Positions 1 through 6,575 of a stretch of DNA of 8,848 nucleotides are shown here, piece by piece. The position numbers and the translations under genes are program-made. How positions within the stretch are numbered: the stretch's first letter is position 1; each line of letters starts with the position of its first letter. Source of the DNA: Betaproteobacteria bacterium (GTDB lineage: Bacteria > Pseudomonadota > Gammaproteobacteria > Burkholderiales > SG8-41); contig JAKFUJ010000081.1 in the NCBI GenBank assembly GCA_021732805.1, forward strand, positions 1 through 8,848, read 5' to 3'. The notes under the pieces are model-generated. The model did no database searches, was not told where the DNA came from, and saw nothing but the letters and a program-made list of their open reading frames with translations.

Positions 1-482
1 ACCTCAGGCAGATACCAGGACATGAATTCCGCACCGCGTCTGACATGGGTGCGGGTATATTCCGCGCCGTGTTTCTTGTCGGCGTCGTCAAGCCGGCGCA
101 GATAGCCGATGTCATGGAACAGCGCACTGACAGTACCCAGCTGGAACAGCCGTTCACTCATCACCCTGGTACCGGTCGCCTGCGCGCAGCCATCCATCAG
201 CCGCGACATGGCCAGCGTCACTTCGAGAATATGCTGGATGTCGTGATAATTGGTTTCGCAGGCGTGGTAGCCGGGAAATTCGCCGCGGTAAAGCCGGCCG
301 ATATCCGCGAATACGCGCAGCATCCCTGACGGAAACTGTCTGCGGTAAATCTGCTCGTAGATTTGGGCGACTTCAAAGGAAACCGATGCCGGATCCATGG
401 TATCGACCTGATTGGTAACATCCAGTGTCGAACAGTGGCGGTCCGTCGATTCCTGATACGCGCCCTGATCCCTGCGTGTCAT
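1..482 (-). CDS. HD-domain phosphohydrolase, N-terminal part (runs off left edge)
   Basis: Reading the minus strand leftward gives an open frame without a stop to the window edge. It contains the HD-superfamily signature. Counting from the inner ATG at 398, there is an N-terminal helical part with QFPSGMLRVFADIGRLYRG, then NYHDIQHILEV (His52, His57), then the metal-binding pair in LFHDIGYL (His95-Asp96), followed by KKHGAEYTRTHV. HD proteins are metal-dependent phosphohydrolases or phosphodiesterases acting on nucleotides or cyclic nucleotides; the substrate cannot be told here. There is no GYP motif in the visible part, and the C-terminal half is missing. The start is uncertain. ATG 482 gives 28 extra residues and sits just downstream of a possible promoter, but has no clear ribosome binding site. 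ATG 398 has a weak AGGT upstream. The gene diverges from the coiled-coil/AsmA gene. Confidence 0.8.
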   Translation of the reverse strand, partial: MTRRDQGAYQESTDRHCSTLDVTNQVDTMDPASVSFEVAQIYEQIYRRQFPSGMLRVFADIGRLYRGEFPGYHACETNYHDIQHILEVTLAMSRLMDGCAQATGTRVMSERLFQLGTVSALFHDIGYLRRLDDADKKHGAEYTRTHVRRGAEFMSWYLPE

Positions 483-494
483 TTTCGTCGATTT

Positions 495-523
495 TTGTTG
501 TATCTGGCTATAGTAACTATAAT
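495..523 (+). promoter_or_regulatory. Sigma-70-type promoter for the coiled-coil/AsmA gene
   Basis: There is a perfect TATAAT at 518-523, preceded after exactly 17 bases by TTGTTG at 495-500 (three of six consensus positions). The expected start point near 530 leaves a leader of roughly 115 bases before the ATG at 647. The -10 box overlaps a perfect inverted repeat, TATAGT-A-ACTATA (509-521), and a second palindrome, GCACGTGC, lies at 530-537 around the expected start point. Either could bind a regulator. The assignment rests on sequence match only. Confidence 0.5.
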
Positions 524-539
524 GTCACGGCACGTGCAA
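510..539 (-). promoter_or_regulatory. Possible divergent promoter for the HD-domain gene
   Basis: On the minus strand, TTGCAC (534-539) lies 18 bases upstream of TACTAT (510-515), matching three and four of six consensus positions. The predicted start point near 503 is about 20 bases before the ATG at 482. The site overlaps the plus-strand promoter face to face, so the two genes would compete or be co-regulated. The match is weak. Confidence 0.25.
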
Positions 540-646
540 TGCCGGCGTGCTCTGCTGCATCGTCAGGTTTGGAGCCGGTGTAAGACCATGTGGCAGGTCG
601 GCTGCCGGGCGGTAAAATCTTTCCAATAAATCACGGTGTTAAAGCC

Positions 647-3600
647 ATGCACCCGCAAACTGTCTACGCCAAGACCTCCAAGGGCGTTCTTGAATTCAAG
701 AACAAAACTGCCAGGCTTGACCGAAGCTCCGGCAACATTTTCCTGTCGGTTGACGGCAAATCCACGTTCGCTGAACTGGTGGCGAAAAGCAAGCTGGAAG
801 CCAGGGATGTCGAAGGCATACTCGACGAATTGACCAAGGCGGGTTACGTCAAGGTTTTCTCCACGCCGACGCCTGCCCCCGCTGCAACCCGACCAGCTGC
901 TGCCGCACCCGCAGCCGACGAAGTGGAAATGGACCTCGACTTTACTTCTCCCGAAGCCGTAGCCCAGGTCAACGCGGAAGCAGAAGCCCGCAAACAAAAG
1001 GAGGCCCAGGCCAAGGCACGGGCGCAGGCTGCGGCCAAGGCAGCGATGGAAGCCAAGGCCCGCCAGCAGGCGGAAGCCCAGGCCCGGGTCGCGGCCGATG
1101 CCCGCGCCAAAACCGAAGCCGAAGCGAAAGCAAAAGCGGATGCTGTGGCCCGTGCTGCTGCCACCGCTCGCGCCAAAGCCGAAGCCGAATCCAAAGCCGC
1201 CGCGGATGTCCAGGCCAAGGCTGCAGCAGAAATCCGCCTCAAGGCCGCGCAGGAAGCATCCACAAAAGCCGAGGCCGAAGCCCGCGCGCGCGCGCAATCG
1301 GAAGCACGTGCAAAAGCCGAAGCGATGGTCAAGGCCACCGCGGAAGCCAAAGCCCGCGCCGAAACAGAAGCACAGGAAAAAGCAGAAGCCGAAGCCAATG
1401 CCCACGCTGCTGCCGAGACCAAGGCCCGTGTCGCCCTCGAAGCACAGATGAAAGCGATGGCGGAAGCGCTGGCGCGCGCCCAGGATTCAGCCAAACGCGA
1501 AGCCGAAGCGCGAGTCCGGATGGAAGCCGATATCAAGGCCCGCCTTGAAGCCGAACGCAAAGCGGTGGAAGAAGCCGAGGCGCGGGCCAAAGCCGCTGAA
1601 GACGCGGTTGCGCAGGCAAGGCAGATGGCAGAGGAAGCAGCGCGCGCCAAAGCTGCTGCTGAAGCCCGTGCCGCCCAAGGGGCAGACCCGGAGTCCATGG
1701 CCAAAGCCGTGGCTGCGATGCAGGCACTGGAAGCAGCCAAGGCACGGGCACGTGCAGAAGCGGAAGCCCGTATCACGGCTGAAGCACGCGCCAAGTCTGA
1801 AGCCGAGACTCGCACGCGCGAGGAAGAGCAGCGCAGAATTACCGCAGAGGCTGAACAAAAAACGCGCGCCGAAGTCGATGCCAAGGCCAACGCTGAACTG
1901 AAATCACTGCGCGAACAGGCGCGGCAGGCTTCGGCTGAAGCAGAAACCCGCGCCGAAGAAGAAAAACGCGCGCGCGAGGAAATGGAAGCCAAGATCGCTT
2001 CCGAGCGGCGCGCACGCGAAGAAGCTGAAGCCAAAATTGCCGCCGAGCGGGAACTGCATGAAGTAGCTATCCGCAAGGCTCAGGCCGAAGCCGAGACCAA
2101 GGCACGAGCCGAAGTTGAAGCCGTCATGGAAGTCGAGCGCCGCAAACGCGAAGAGGCCGAGAAAAAAGCACAGGCAGAAATTGCCGCACGCACGGTTGCC
2201 GAGCGCAAGGCGCGGGAAGAAGCCGAGCGTCAGATCGAAATCGCGCAAAAAGCGCGCGCAGACGCTGAACGCCTCGCCCGTGAAGCCGGATCGGCCGAAA
2301 ACGAAGAAAGCAAAAAAGCCCGCGAAGAGGCTGAATATCGGGCGAAGATGGCCGAGGCTGCGGTCGTCAAAGCCAAGACGCAGATGGAAGCCGAAAAGCT
2401 GGCACGCGCCCAGGCAGAGGATCGCGCCAAAAAAGAAGCTGTGGAGCGCGTGATGCGCGAAACAGAATTGCGCGAAAACGCCGAGAAAAATGTCAAATCA
2501 AGGGTCGAGGAAGAATTGCGCGCGCGCGCCCGTGCCGAGGCCGAAGCCGATGCGCGCTACCGCACTGAAGCCGAAGAACGTGCCAAAGTGTCTGCTGCGG
2601 ATCGCAAGCTGCGCATGGAATCCGAAGCGCGCGTTGCGGCCTCATCTTTCCGCTCGGACAAAAAACCGCGCAACAAGGCGGTGATGGCCGGCATCGGCCT
2701 GCTGGTGCTTGTTGCCGGCGGACTTGGCGCACTGCAGCTGATGCCTCTGGGCGGTTATATACCTGCGGTACAGGAACTGGCCTCTCAGCGCATCAAGCAG
2801 CCGGTGCGTATTTCCAACATGCACTACACCATCTATCCGGAACAAATGCTCCGGCTGGAACAAGTCAGCATCGGGGGCGCCCAGCAGATCAAAGCCAATA
2901 CCATCAGCATACCGATGATGCCGTGGAGCCTGTTGCTGGGCGCGACCGAGTTCGACACCATCACCGCCAACGCGGTGACCATTGAGCCCGCCGGCATCGA
3001 CCTGCTTCCTGCATTGTCCAAAGGCGCTGATGGCGCCGCGCTGAAAATAGACCAGCTTCGCCTGACGGGCATCAAGGTCAGCGGCCTTCCCTTCGATGTG
3101 CCGCAGTTCGAGGCGACGATCAACTTCAGCCGCAGCGGCGCCATGCAGAAAATGCGCCTGAGCGACGGCAAGATGACGGTCAATGCGATCCCCAAGGACA
3201 ACGGGCTGGCGCTGAGCATTGAAGCGCGTGAATGGCAATTGCCGGAAGGACCCGCGCTGCAGTTCAGTGATCTTTCGGTAACCGCACAGGTGGATCGGCA
3301 GCAGGCGACGATCAGCGCCATCGAGGGTCGTGTCGGCGGCGGGCGCATCAAGGGCGCGGCCAAGGCAACTTATGGCGGCGCCATCACTGTCGAGGGCGAA
3401 TTCAACCTTGAAAACGGCAGGCTGCAGGAACTCCTTCCGGCCTACACCCGCGAGTTCTCGGCCAACGGCTCGCTGAACGCCAACGGCAGTTATGCGCTGG
3501 CGGGAAAAAATCTGCAATCACTGTTCGATGCCAATGCAGCCGAGGCCACTTTCACCATCAGTACCGGCGAACTGATCAACATTGATGTCGTTCGCGCCAT

Positions 3601-3868
3601 GCAGTCACCGGCCGCCGGCGGCACCCGTGGCGGCAAAACAAAATTTGACACGCTGAGTGGCGCACTCAGTGTCAATAACGGCCGCTACAGTTACAAGCAA
3701 CTGCAACTGGTCTCGGGGCCGCTGAATGCCAGCGGCGCCTTCAATGTTGCCAACGACGGCGCGCTCTCGGGTCGTATCACCGCCGAACTCGGCAACAAGG
3801 GATTGATTGTGGCTCGCGGCGGGTTATCGGTTGCCGGCGCCGTGCGTGACCCGCTGCTCCGCCCCTGA
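647..3868 (+). CDS. Long coiled-coil membrane protein with AsmA-like C-terminal domain
   Basis: This is a 1073-residue protein with four visible parts. Residues 1-75 are a small globular domain (TSKGVLEF ... DGKST ... LTKAGYVKVF) followed by a Pro/Ala linker. Residues about 109-665 are Ala/Glu/Lys/Arg-rich heptad-like helix of the TolA/KID type, broken only near GADPES (345-350) and GSAENE (548-553). Residues 678-698 form one hydrophobic membrane segment preceded by the basic stretch RSDKKPRNK. Residues 699-1073 resemble AsmA-family proteins: VRISNMHYTIYP, LRLEQVSIGG, a Gly-rich beta-repeat region, and the ending VAGAVRDPLLRP. The positive-inside rule puts the long helix in the cytoplasm and the AsmA-like part in the periplasm. 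AsmA-like proteins are linked to outer-membrane assembly and bridge-like lipid transport; the role of this fusion is unknown. ATG 647 is preferred because the N-terminal domain begins there, although no strong ribosome binding site precedes it. GTG 590 would add 19 unlikely residues. The gene is probably monocistronic and ends at a terminator. Confidence 0.9.
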   Translation: MHPQTVYAKTSKGVLEFKNKTARLDRSSGNIFLSVDGKSTFAELVAKSKLEARDVEGILDELTKAGYVKVFSTPTPAPAATRPAAAAPAADEVEMDLDFTSPEAVAQVNAEAEARKQKEAQAKARAQAAAKAAMEAKARQQAEAQARVAADARAKTEAEAKAKADAVARAAATARAKAEAESKAAADVQAKAAAEIRLKAAQEASTKAEAEARARAQSEARAKAEAMVKATAEAKARAETEAQEKAEAEANAHAAAETKARVALEAQMKAMAEALARAQDSAKREAEARVRMEADIKARLEAERKAVEEAEARAKAAEDAVAQARQMAEEAARAKAAAEARAAQGADPESMAKAVAAMQALEAAKARARAEAEARITAEARAKSEAETRTREEEQRRITAEAEQKTRAEVDAKANAELKSLREQARQASAEAETRAEEEKRAREEMEAKIASERRAREEAEAKIAAERELHEVAIRKAQAEAETKARAEVEAVMEVERRKREEAEKKAQAEIAARTVAERKAREEAERQIEIAQKARADAERLAREAGSAENEESKKAREEAEYRAKMAEAAVVKAKTQMEAEKLARAQAEDRAKKEAVERVMRETELRENAEKNVKSRVEEELRARARAEAEADARYRTEAEERAKVSAADRKLRMESEARVAASSFRSDKKPRNKAVMAGIGLLVLVAGGLGALQLMPLGGYIPAVQELASQRIKQPVRISNMHYTIYPEQMLRLEQVSIGGAQQIKANTISIPMMPWSLLLGATEFDTITANAVTIEPAGIDLLPALSKGADGAALKIDQLRLTGIKVSGLPFDVPQFEATINFSRSGAMQKMRLSDGKMTVNAIPKDNGLALSIEAREWQLPEGPALQFSDLSVTAQVDRQQATISAIEGRVGGGRIKGAAKATYGGAITVEGEFNLENGRLQELLPAYTREFSANGSLNANGSYALAGKNLQSLFDANAAEATFTISTGELINIDVVRAMQSPAAGGTRGGKTKFDTLSGALSVNNGRYSYKQLQLVSGPLNASGAFNVANDGALSGRITAELGNKGLIVARGGLSVAGAVRDPLLRP
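971..2641 (+). repeat. Low-complexity GCN-GAR-GCN-AAR/CGN codon repeat encoding the helical rod
   Basis: About 1.67 kb is built from degenerate repeats of short blocks such as GCCGAAGCC, GCCAAGGC and GCGCGCGCC, coding for Ala-Glu-Ala-(Lys/Arg) steps. The repeats are imperfect and no fixed period was counted by eye. The biased composition keeps several other frames open for long distances on both strands, which produces spurious ORFs. Such a region is prone to in-frame expansion and contraction, so its length may vary between strains. Confidence 0.75.
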
Positions 3869-3885
3869 TCATCGCCCCGAAACGT

Positions 3886-3918
3886 AAAAAAGCCCGCGCC
3901 TTGCAGCGCGGGCTTTTT
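3886..3918. terminator. Bidirectional rho-independent terminator
   Basis: A perfect 8-bp GC stem, GCCCGCGC (3892-3899) with GCGCGGGC (3906-3913), encloses the 6-base loop CTTGCA. Six A lie on the left and five T on the right, so it can act on both strands. It lies 17 bases after the stop of the coiled-coil/AsmA gene and 25 bases after the convergent htpX stop, serving both. Confidence 0.9.
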
Positions 3919-3943
3919 ACTGAATAACAAAATCCGCAGTTGT

Positions 3944-4831
3944 TTACTGCACCCCTGACTGCGCAGCGCGCAGCGCCGCGATGCGGTCATCCAGCGGCGG
4001 ATGCGACATGAACAGTTGCGCCAGACCGCCACCGCCCGAGATGCCAAATGCCGACATTTGCGCCGGCAACGCGGACTGCCCGTGGTTCATTTTCAGGCGC
4101 TCCAGCGCGGCGATCATCTTCTGCCGTCCCGCCAGTTCCGCGCCGCCGGCGTCGGCACGATATTCGCGCTGCCGGCTGAACCACGCCACCACCATGCTCG
4201 CCAGCACGCCCAGCACCAGTTGCGCAACCATCGTTGCGATAAAAAAACCCGGACCCGTTCCGCGCTCGTTCTTCAGCAGCACCCGGTCGACGAAAAAACC
4301 GACCACGCGCGACAGGAACAGCACAAAGGTGTTGAGTACACCCTGCACCAGCGTCAGCGTCACCATGTCGCCGTTGGCCACATGGCTGACTTCATGACCG
4401 AGCACGGCTTCCGCCTCGTCCTGCGACATGTTATTGAGCAAGCCGGTGCTGACGGCAACCAGCGCACTGTTGCGGTTCCATCCGGTGGCAAATGCGTTGA
4501 CATCCGGCGCATCGTAAATCGCCACTTCCGGCATGCCGATACCGGCGCGCTCAGCCTGACGGCGCACGGTATCGACCAGCCAGCGTTCAGTCTGGTTTGC
4601 AGGCACTTCGATGACCTTGGCGCCGGTGGACATTTTCGCCATCCATTTCGAGATCAGCAGCGAAATGAACGCGCCGCCGAAACCGAAGACCGCGGCAAAC
4701 ACCAGCAAGCCCTGCAGGTTGAGACCGGTTTCATTGGTCAGCGCCTGGTCGATGCCCAGCAACTGCATGGTGACGCTGAGCACTGCGAGAATCGCGAAGT
4801 TGGTGACGATCAGCAGAAAAATGCGTTTCAT
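3944..4831 (-). CDS. htpX: HtpX, inner-membrane zinc metalloprotease (M48)
   Basis: This 295-residue protein matches HtpX in length and order throughout. HtpX is an inner-membrane M48B protease that degrades damaged membrane proteins, overlapping in role with FtsH. Visible parts: membrane segments near residues 4-26 and 38-62; the zinc-binding HEVSH at 146-150 with catalytic Glu147; two further hydrophobic segments near 158-180 and 197-217; and the third ligand Glu223 in REYRADAGGAELAGR. The C-terminal SHPPLDDRIAALR is typical. All catalytic residues are intact. A GAGGG lies 12 bases before the ATG, which is a loose ribosome binding site. A sigma-32-like promoter sits directly upstream, in keeping with the heat-shock control known for E. 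coli htpX. It lies downstream of dtd on the same strand but is separated by 158 bases and probably transcribed on its own. Confidence 0.96.
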   Translation of the reverse strand: MKRIFLLIVTNFAILAVLSVTMQLLGIDQALTNETGLNLQGLLVFAAVFGFGGAFISLLISKWMAKMSTGAKVIEVPANQTERWLVDTVRRQAERAGIGMPEVAIYDAPDVNAFATGWNRNSALVAVSTGLLNNMSQDEAEAVLGHEVSHVANGDMVTLTLVQGVLNTFVLFLSRVVGFFVDRVLLKNERGTGPGFFIATMVAQLVLGVLASMVVAWFSRQREYRADAGGAELAGRQKMIAALERLKMNHGQSALPAQMSAFGISGGGGLAQLFMSHPPLDDRIAALRAAQSGVQ

Positions 4832-4868
4832 GTTTTTTTCAAACCCTCAATAGGTGGAACACGGCCAT

Positions 4869-4897
4869 TAGATAGGGATGGATTCTGTAAGTTCAAG
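4869..4897 (-). promoter_or_regulatory. Sigma-32-like heat-shock promoter of htpX
   Basis: On the minus strand, CTTGAA (4892-4897, a perfect sigma-32 -35 core) is followed after 14 bases by CCCTATCTA (4869-4877), which agrees with the -10 consensus CCCCATTTA at seven of nine positions. The spacing falls in the accepted 13-17 range. The predicted start lies near 4861, about 30 bases before the htpX ATG. An AT-rich stretch (about 4910-4957, including the palindrome TATTTAAATA at 4911-4920) lies just upstream and could act as an UP element. The gene identity and the site support each other; neither has been tested. Confidence 0.6.
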
Positions 4898-4989
4898 TAG
4901 GTGCATGGCGTATTTAAATAACGTAAGTAATTGTTTTTATTGTATATTTATAACGCATTACAGGATGGCTGTAGCGCTGTGATTCTACA

Positions 4990-5439
4990 TCAGCCGCCGG
5001 GTTTCACCTGCAGCCAGAAAGTCACAGGGCCGTCGTTGGTCGACGTCACTTCCATGTGCGCACCAAACCGCCCCTGCGCAACCTTCGGGTGACCATGTCG
5101 CGCCTGCGTCACCACATGCTCGAACAGCATTCTGCCCTGCTCCGGCGCAGCCGCAGTTGAAAATCCCGGCCGCAATCCCCTGCGCGTATCTGCTGCCAGC
5201 GTGAACTGCGGCACCAGCATCAATCCGCCGCCGCTGTCGCGCAGCGACAGATTCATTTTGCCCGCATCGTCATTGAACACGCGATAGTTCAGCAACCGCT
5301 CGAGCAAGCGGTCAGCCTCTGCAACCGTGTCGCCGGCTTCCACACCCAGCAGCACCAGCAATCCGTGTTCTATGGCGCCCAGCGTCACACCGTCCACCAC
5401 CACCCGCGCCAGGCTGACACGCTGCAACAGGGCAATCAT
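4990..5439 (-). CDS. dtd: D-aminoacyl-tRNA deacylase
   Basis: This 149-residue protein aligns end to end with bacterial Dtd. Dtd hydrolyses D-amino acids (and glycine) from mis-charged tRNA in the cytoplasm. Seen in sequence: start MIALLQRVSLARVVVDG, LLVLLGVEAGD, LLNYRVFNDDAGKMN, PQFTLAADTRRGLRP (77-91) and the family's NxGPxT motif as NDGPVT (135-140), which carries the Gly-cisPro substrate gate. The first motif is usually SQxxT; here residue 77 is Pro instead of Ser, while Gln78 and Thr80 are kept. Catalysis relies mainly on main-chain atoms, so the enzyme is probably active. The gene starts 16 bases after the DUF3025 stop, indicating one transcript. Confidence 0.96.
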   Translation of the reverse strand: MIALLQRVSLARVVVDGVTLGAIEHGLLVLLGVEAGDTVAEADRLLERLLNYRVFNDDAGKMNLSLRDSGGGLMLVPQFTLAADTRRGLRPGFSTAAAPEQGRMLFEHVVTQARHGHPKVAQGRFGAHMEVTSTNDGPVTFWLQVKPGG

Positions 5440-5455
5440 TGATCGTTCCCGGCAA

Positions 5456-6307
5456 TTATTTCAGTATGGATGGCGCAGACCGCGATGAAGGCGATTGACG
5501 GTCGCGCAATCGCCCCGGCCGGAAATGATCACGGTCATCGTAATATCCGGGATGCTCGTTATCCCGGCACCAGCCGGGTACACCCAGCACCGGCAGCGGC
5601 GCCAGTTCCGTCGTCAGCAGCAGCGATCGCGGATCGGCAATCCGCGCGGCCGCGCAACCATCGATGAACCGCAGTTGCTCCGCCGGCGCAAGGTCGAGAA
5701 CCTCATTTTTTACTTCCAGCAGCAGCGCCCGCCCGGTGATGCCCTTGAAAGGCGCCAGCGCTTTCTCGTACAAGGCATGACCGAACGGCACAAAGCGCAT
5801 GGCGGCGACGACTCTTGAACGGCTGTCCCAGAACAGGGGTTTCCACAGAAAACCGCGAATCATGCCGAGCAGCGCGGCATCCGTTGACAGCACGATGATC
5901 CCGCTCTCGTCGAACAGCGTCAGTGCATCGCGCACCGTTCCGCGACCGGCTCCCGCCGCCGCAGATGCTGCGGTCAGTTCCCGGAAATGTCGCGCATTCA
6001 ACGCCGCCTTGGTGTACGGAAACATCAGCCACACCAGTACATTGAGCAAGTCGTGCCAGTTGCGTTCGCGGAATTCCAGTTCACCGCGCAAGTACAGGCG
6101 CAGTTCATGAGCAACAATCGCGCCCTCCGCATCCGGCGTCACCAGACGCAACGGCAGGCCGGACACGGTATGTATCCCCGCACCGTCGATGATTGCCTGC
6201 AGCGCCGGCGTTGCCGGCCAGTCATCGCCCGCAACAGCGCGCGCGCCATCGCGCAATGCCGCCAGTATCGGCGAACGCCCGGCAAACGACTGGTCCCATT
6301 GATTCAT
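5456..6307 (-). CDS. DUF3025 family protein, function unknown
   Basis: A 283-residue soluble protein with no signal peptide or membrane segment. It matches the conserved pattern I know from the DUF3025 family: N-terminal WDQSFAGRSP (4-13), ERNWHDLLNVLVWLMFP (81-97), KAALNARH (100-107), RDALTLFDESG (126-136), WKPLFW (155-160), FGHALYEKAL (175-184), and a C-terminal LGVPGW ... DHFRPGR. The His/Asp/Glu-rich conserved blocks suggest an enzyme, but no activity is established to my knowledge. The start at 6307 is chosen because the family begins with this W-D-x-x-F stretch. A longer frame to 6448 would add 47 residues of poor character and overlap the oxidoreductase remnant on the other strand. It is the first gene of a likely operon with dtd. 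Confidence 0.85.
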   Translation of the reverse strand: MNQWDQSFAGRSPILAALRDGARAVAGDDWPATPALQAIIDGAGIHTVSGLPLRLVTPDAEGAIVAHELRLYLRGELEFRERNWHDLLNVLVWLMFPYTKAALNARHFRELTAASAAAGAGRGTVRDALTLFDESGIIVLSTDAALLGMIRGFLWKPLFWDSRSRVVAAMRFVPFGHALYEKALAPFKGITGRALLLEVKNEVLDLAPAEQLRFIDGCAAARIADPRSLLLTTELAPLPVLGVPGWCRDNEHPGYYDDRDHFRPGRLRDRQSPSSRSAPSILK

Positions 6308-6389
6308 CACCGGAGTGTACGATGCGCCGGCGTTTTCCAGTAAACTCGCGTGCTTCCCAGTACCCGAATGACGTACGCAAACATGAACC

Positions 6390-6566
6390 ATGACTGAACA
6401 GGCTGATTGCGCCATCCCCGGCCCCGGCGAGCCGGCGCAGGACTTCACTTTTTCCGGGCCGCGCGATCACGGCATTCCGGAACTAGTCCATCTTTTCGGC
6501 ATCGAATCGCCGGGTTTGACTTCATCAGTGGCCATTGCCGACCACGTGGCCGAAATACTCCAATAA
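6390..6566 (+). pseudogene. C-terminal remnant of an L-2-hydroxyglutarate oxidase-type FAD oxidoreductase
   Basis: A 58-codon frame opens right after an in-frame TGA (6384-6386). From residue 9 on it reads like the last 50 residues of LhgO-type FAD-dependent oxidoreductases: PGPGEPAQDF, GPRDHGIPELVHLFGIES, then PGLTSSVAIADHVAEIL and a stop. In intact proteins of about 370-400 residues this stretch closes the FAD-binding domain (GPGEP, HG, NLFGIESPGLT, SLAIA). All N-terminal parts, including the dinucleotide-binding GxGxxG, are absent, and the upstream 80 bases show no matching frame. It therefore looks like a deletion scar that kept the 3' end. It ends 9 bases before the response-regulator ATG. 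It could still be translated as a short peptide, but it could not be a functional oxidase. Confidence 0.65.
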
Positions 6567-6575
6567 GAAAACTCC

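Noticed and set aside
563..1405. A 280-codon minus-strand frame rich in Gly, Phe and Cys
   Set aside because: It is another shadow of the same repeat. Its periodic Gly-Phe pattern is the reverse complement of Lys/Glu/Ala codons, and it extends into the divergent promoter region.
844..2076. A 410-codon open frame on the minus strand, rich in Ala and Ser
   Set aside because: It lies antisense to the helical repeat of the coiled-coil gene. The biased GCN-GAR codons simply avoid stops on the other strand, and the product is low-complexity with no domain.
4001..4900. A 299-codon plus-strand frame
   Set aside because: It is antisense to htpX, is His/Arg/Gln-rich in the way GC-rich shadow frames are, and runs through the htpX promoter.
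4967..4996. Broken hairpin GGCTG/CAGCC overlapping the dtd stop
   Set aside because: The stem is short and bulged with no T-run on the minus strand. It is probably chance, so dtd has no visible terminator of its own.
6307..6448. Longer N-terminus for the DUF3025 protein (start at 6448)
   Set aside because: The added 47 residues do not resemble the family and overlap the oxidoreductase remnant. The family's conserved start begins at 6307.
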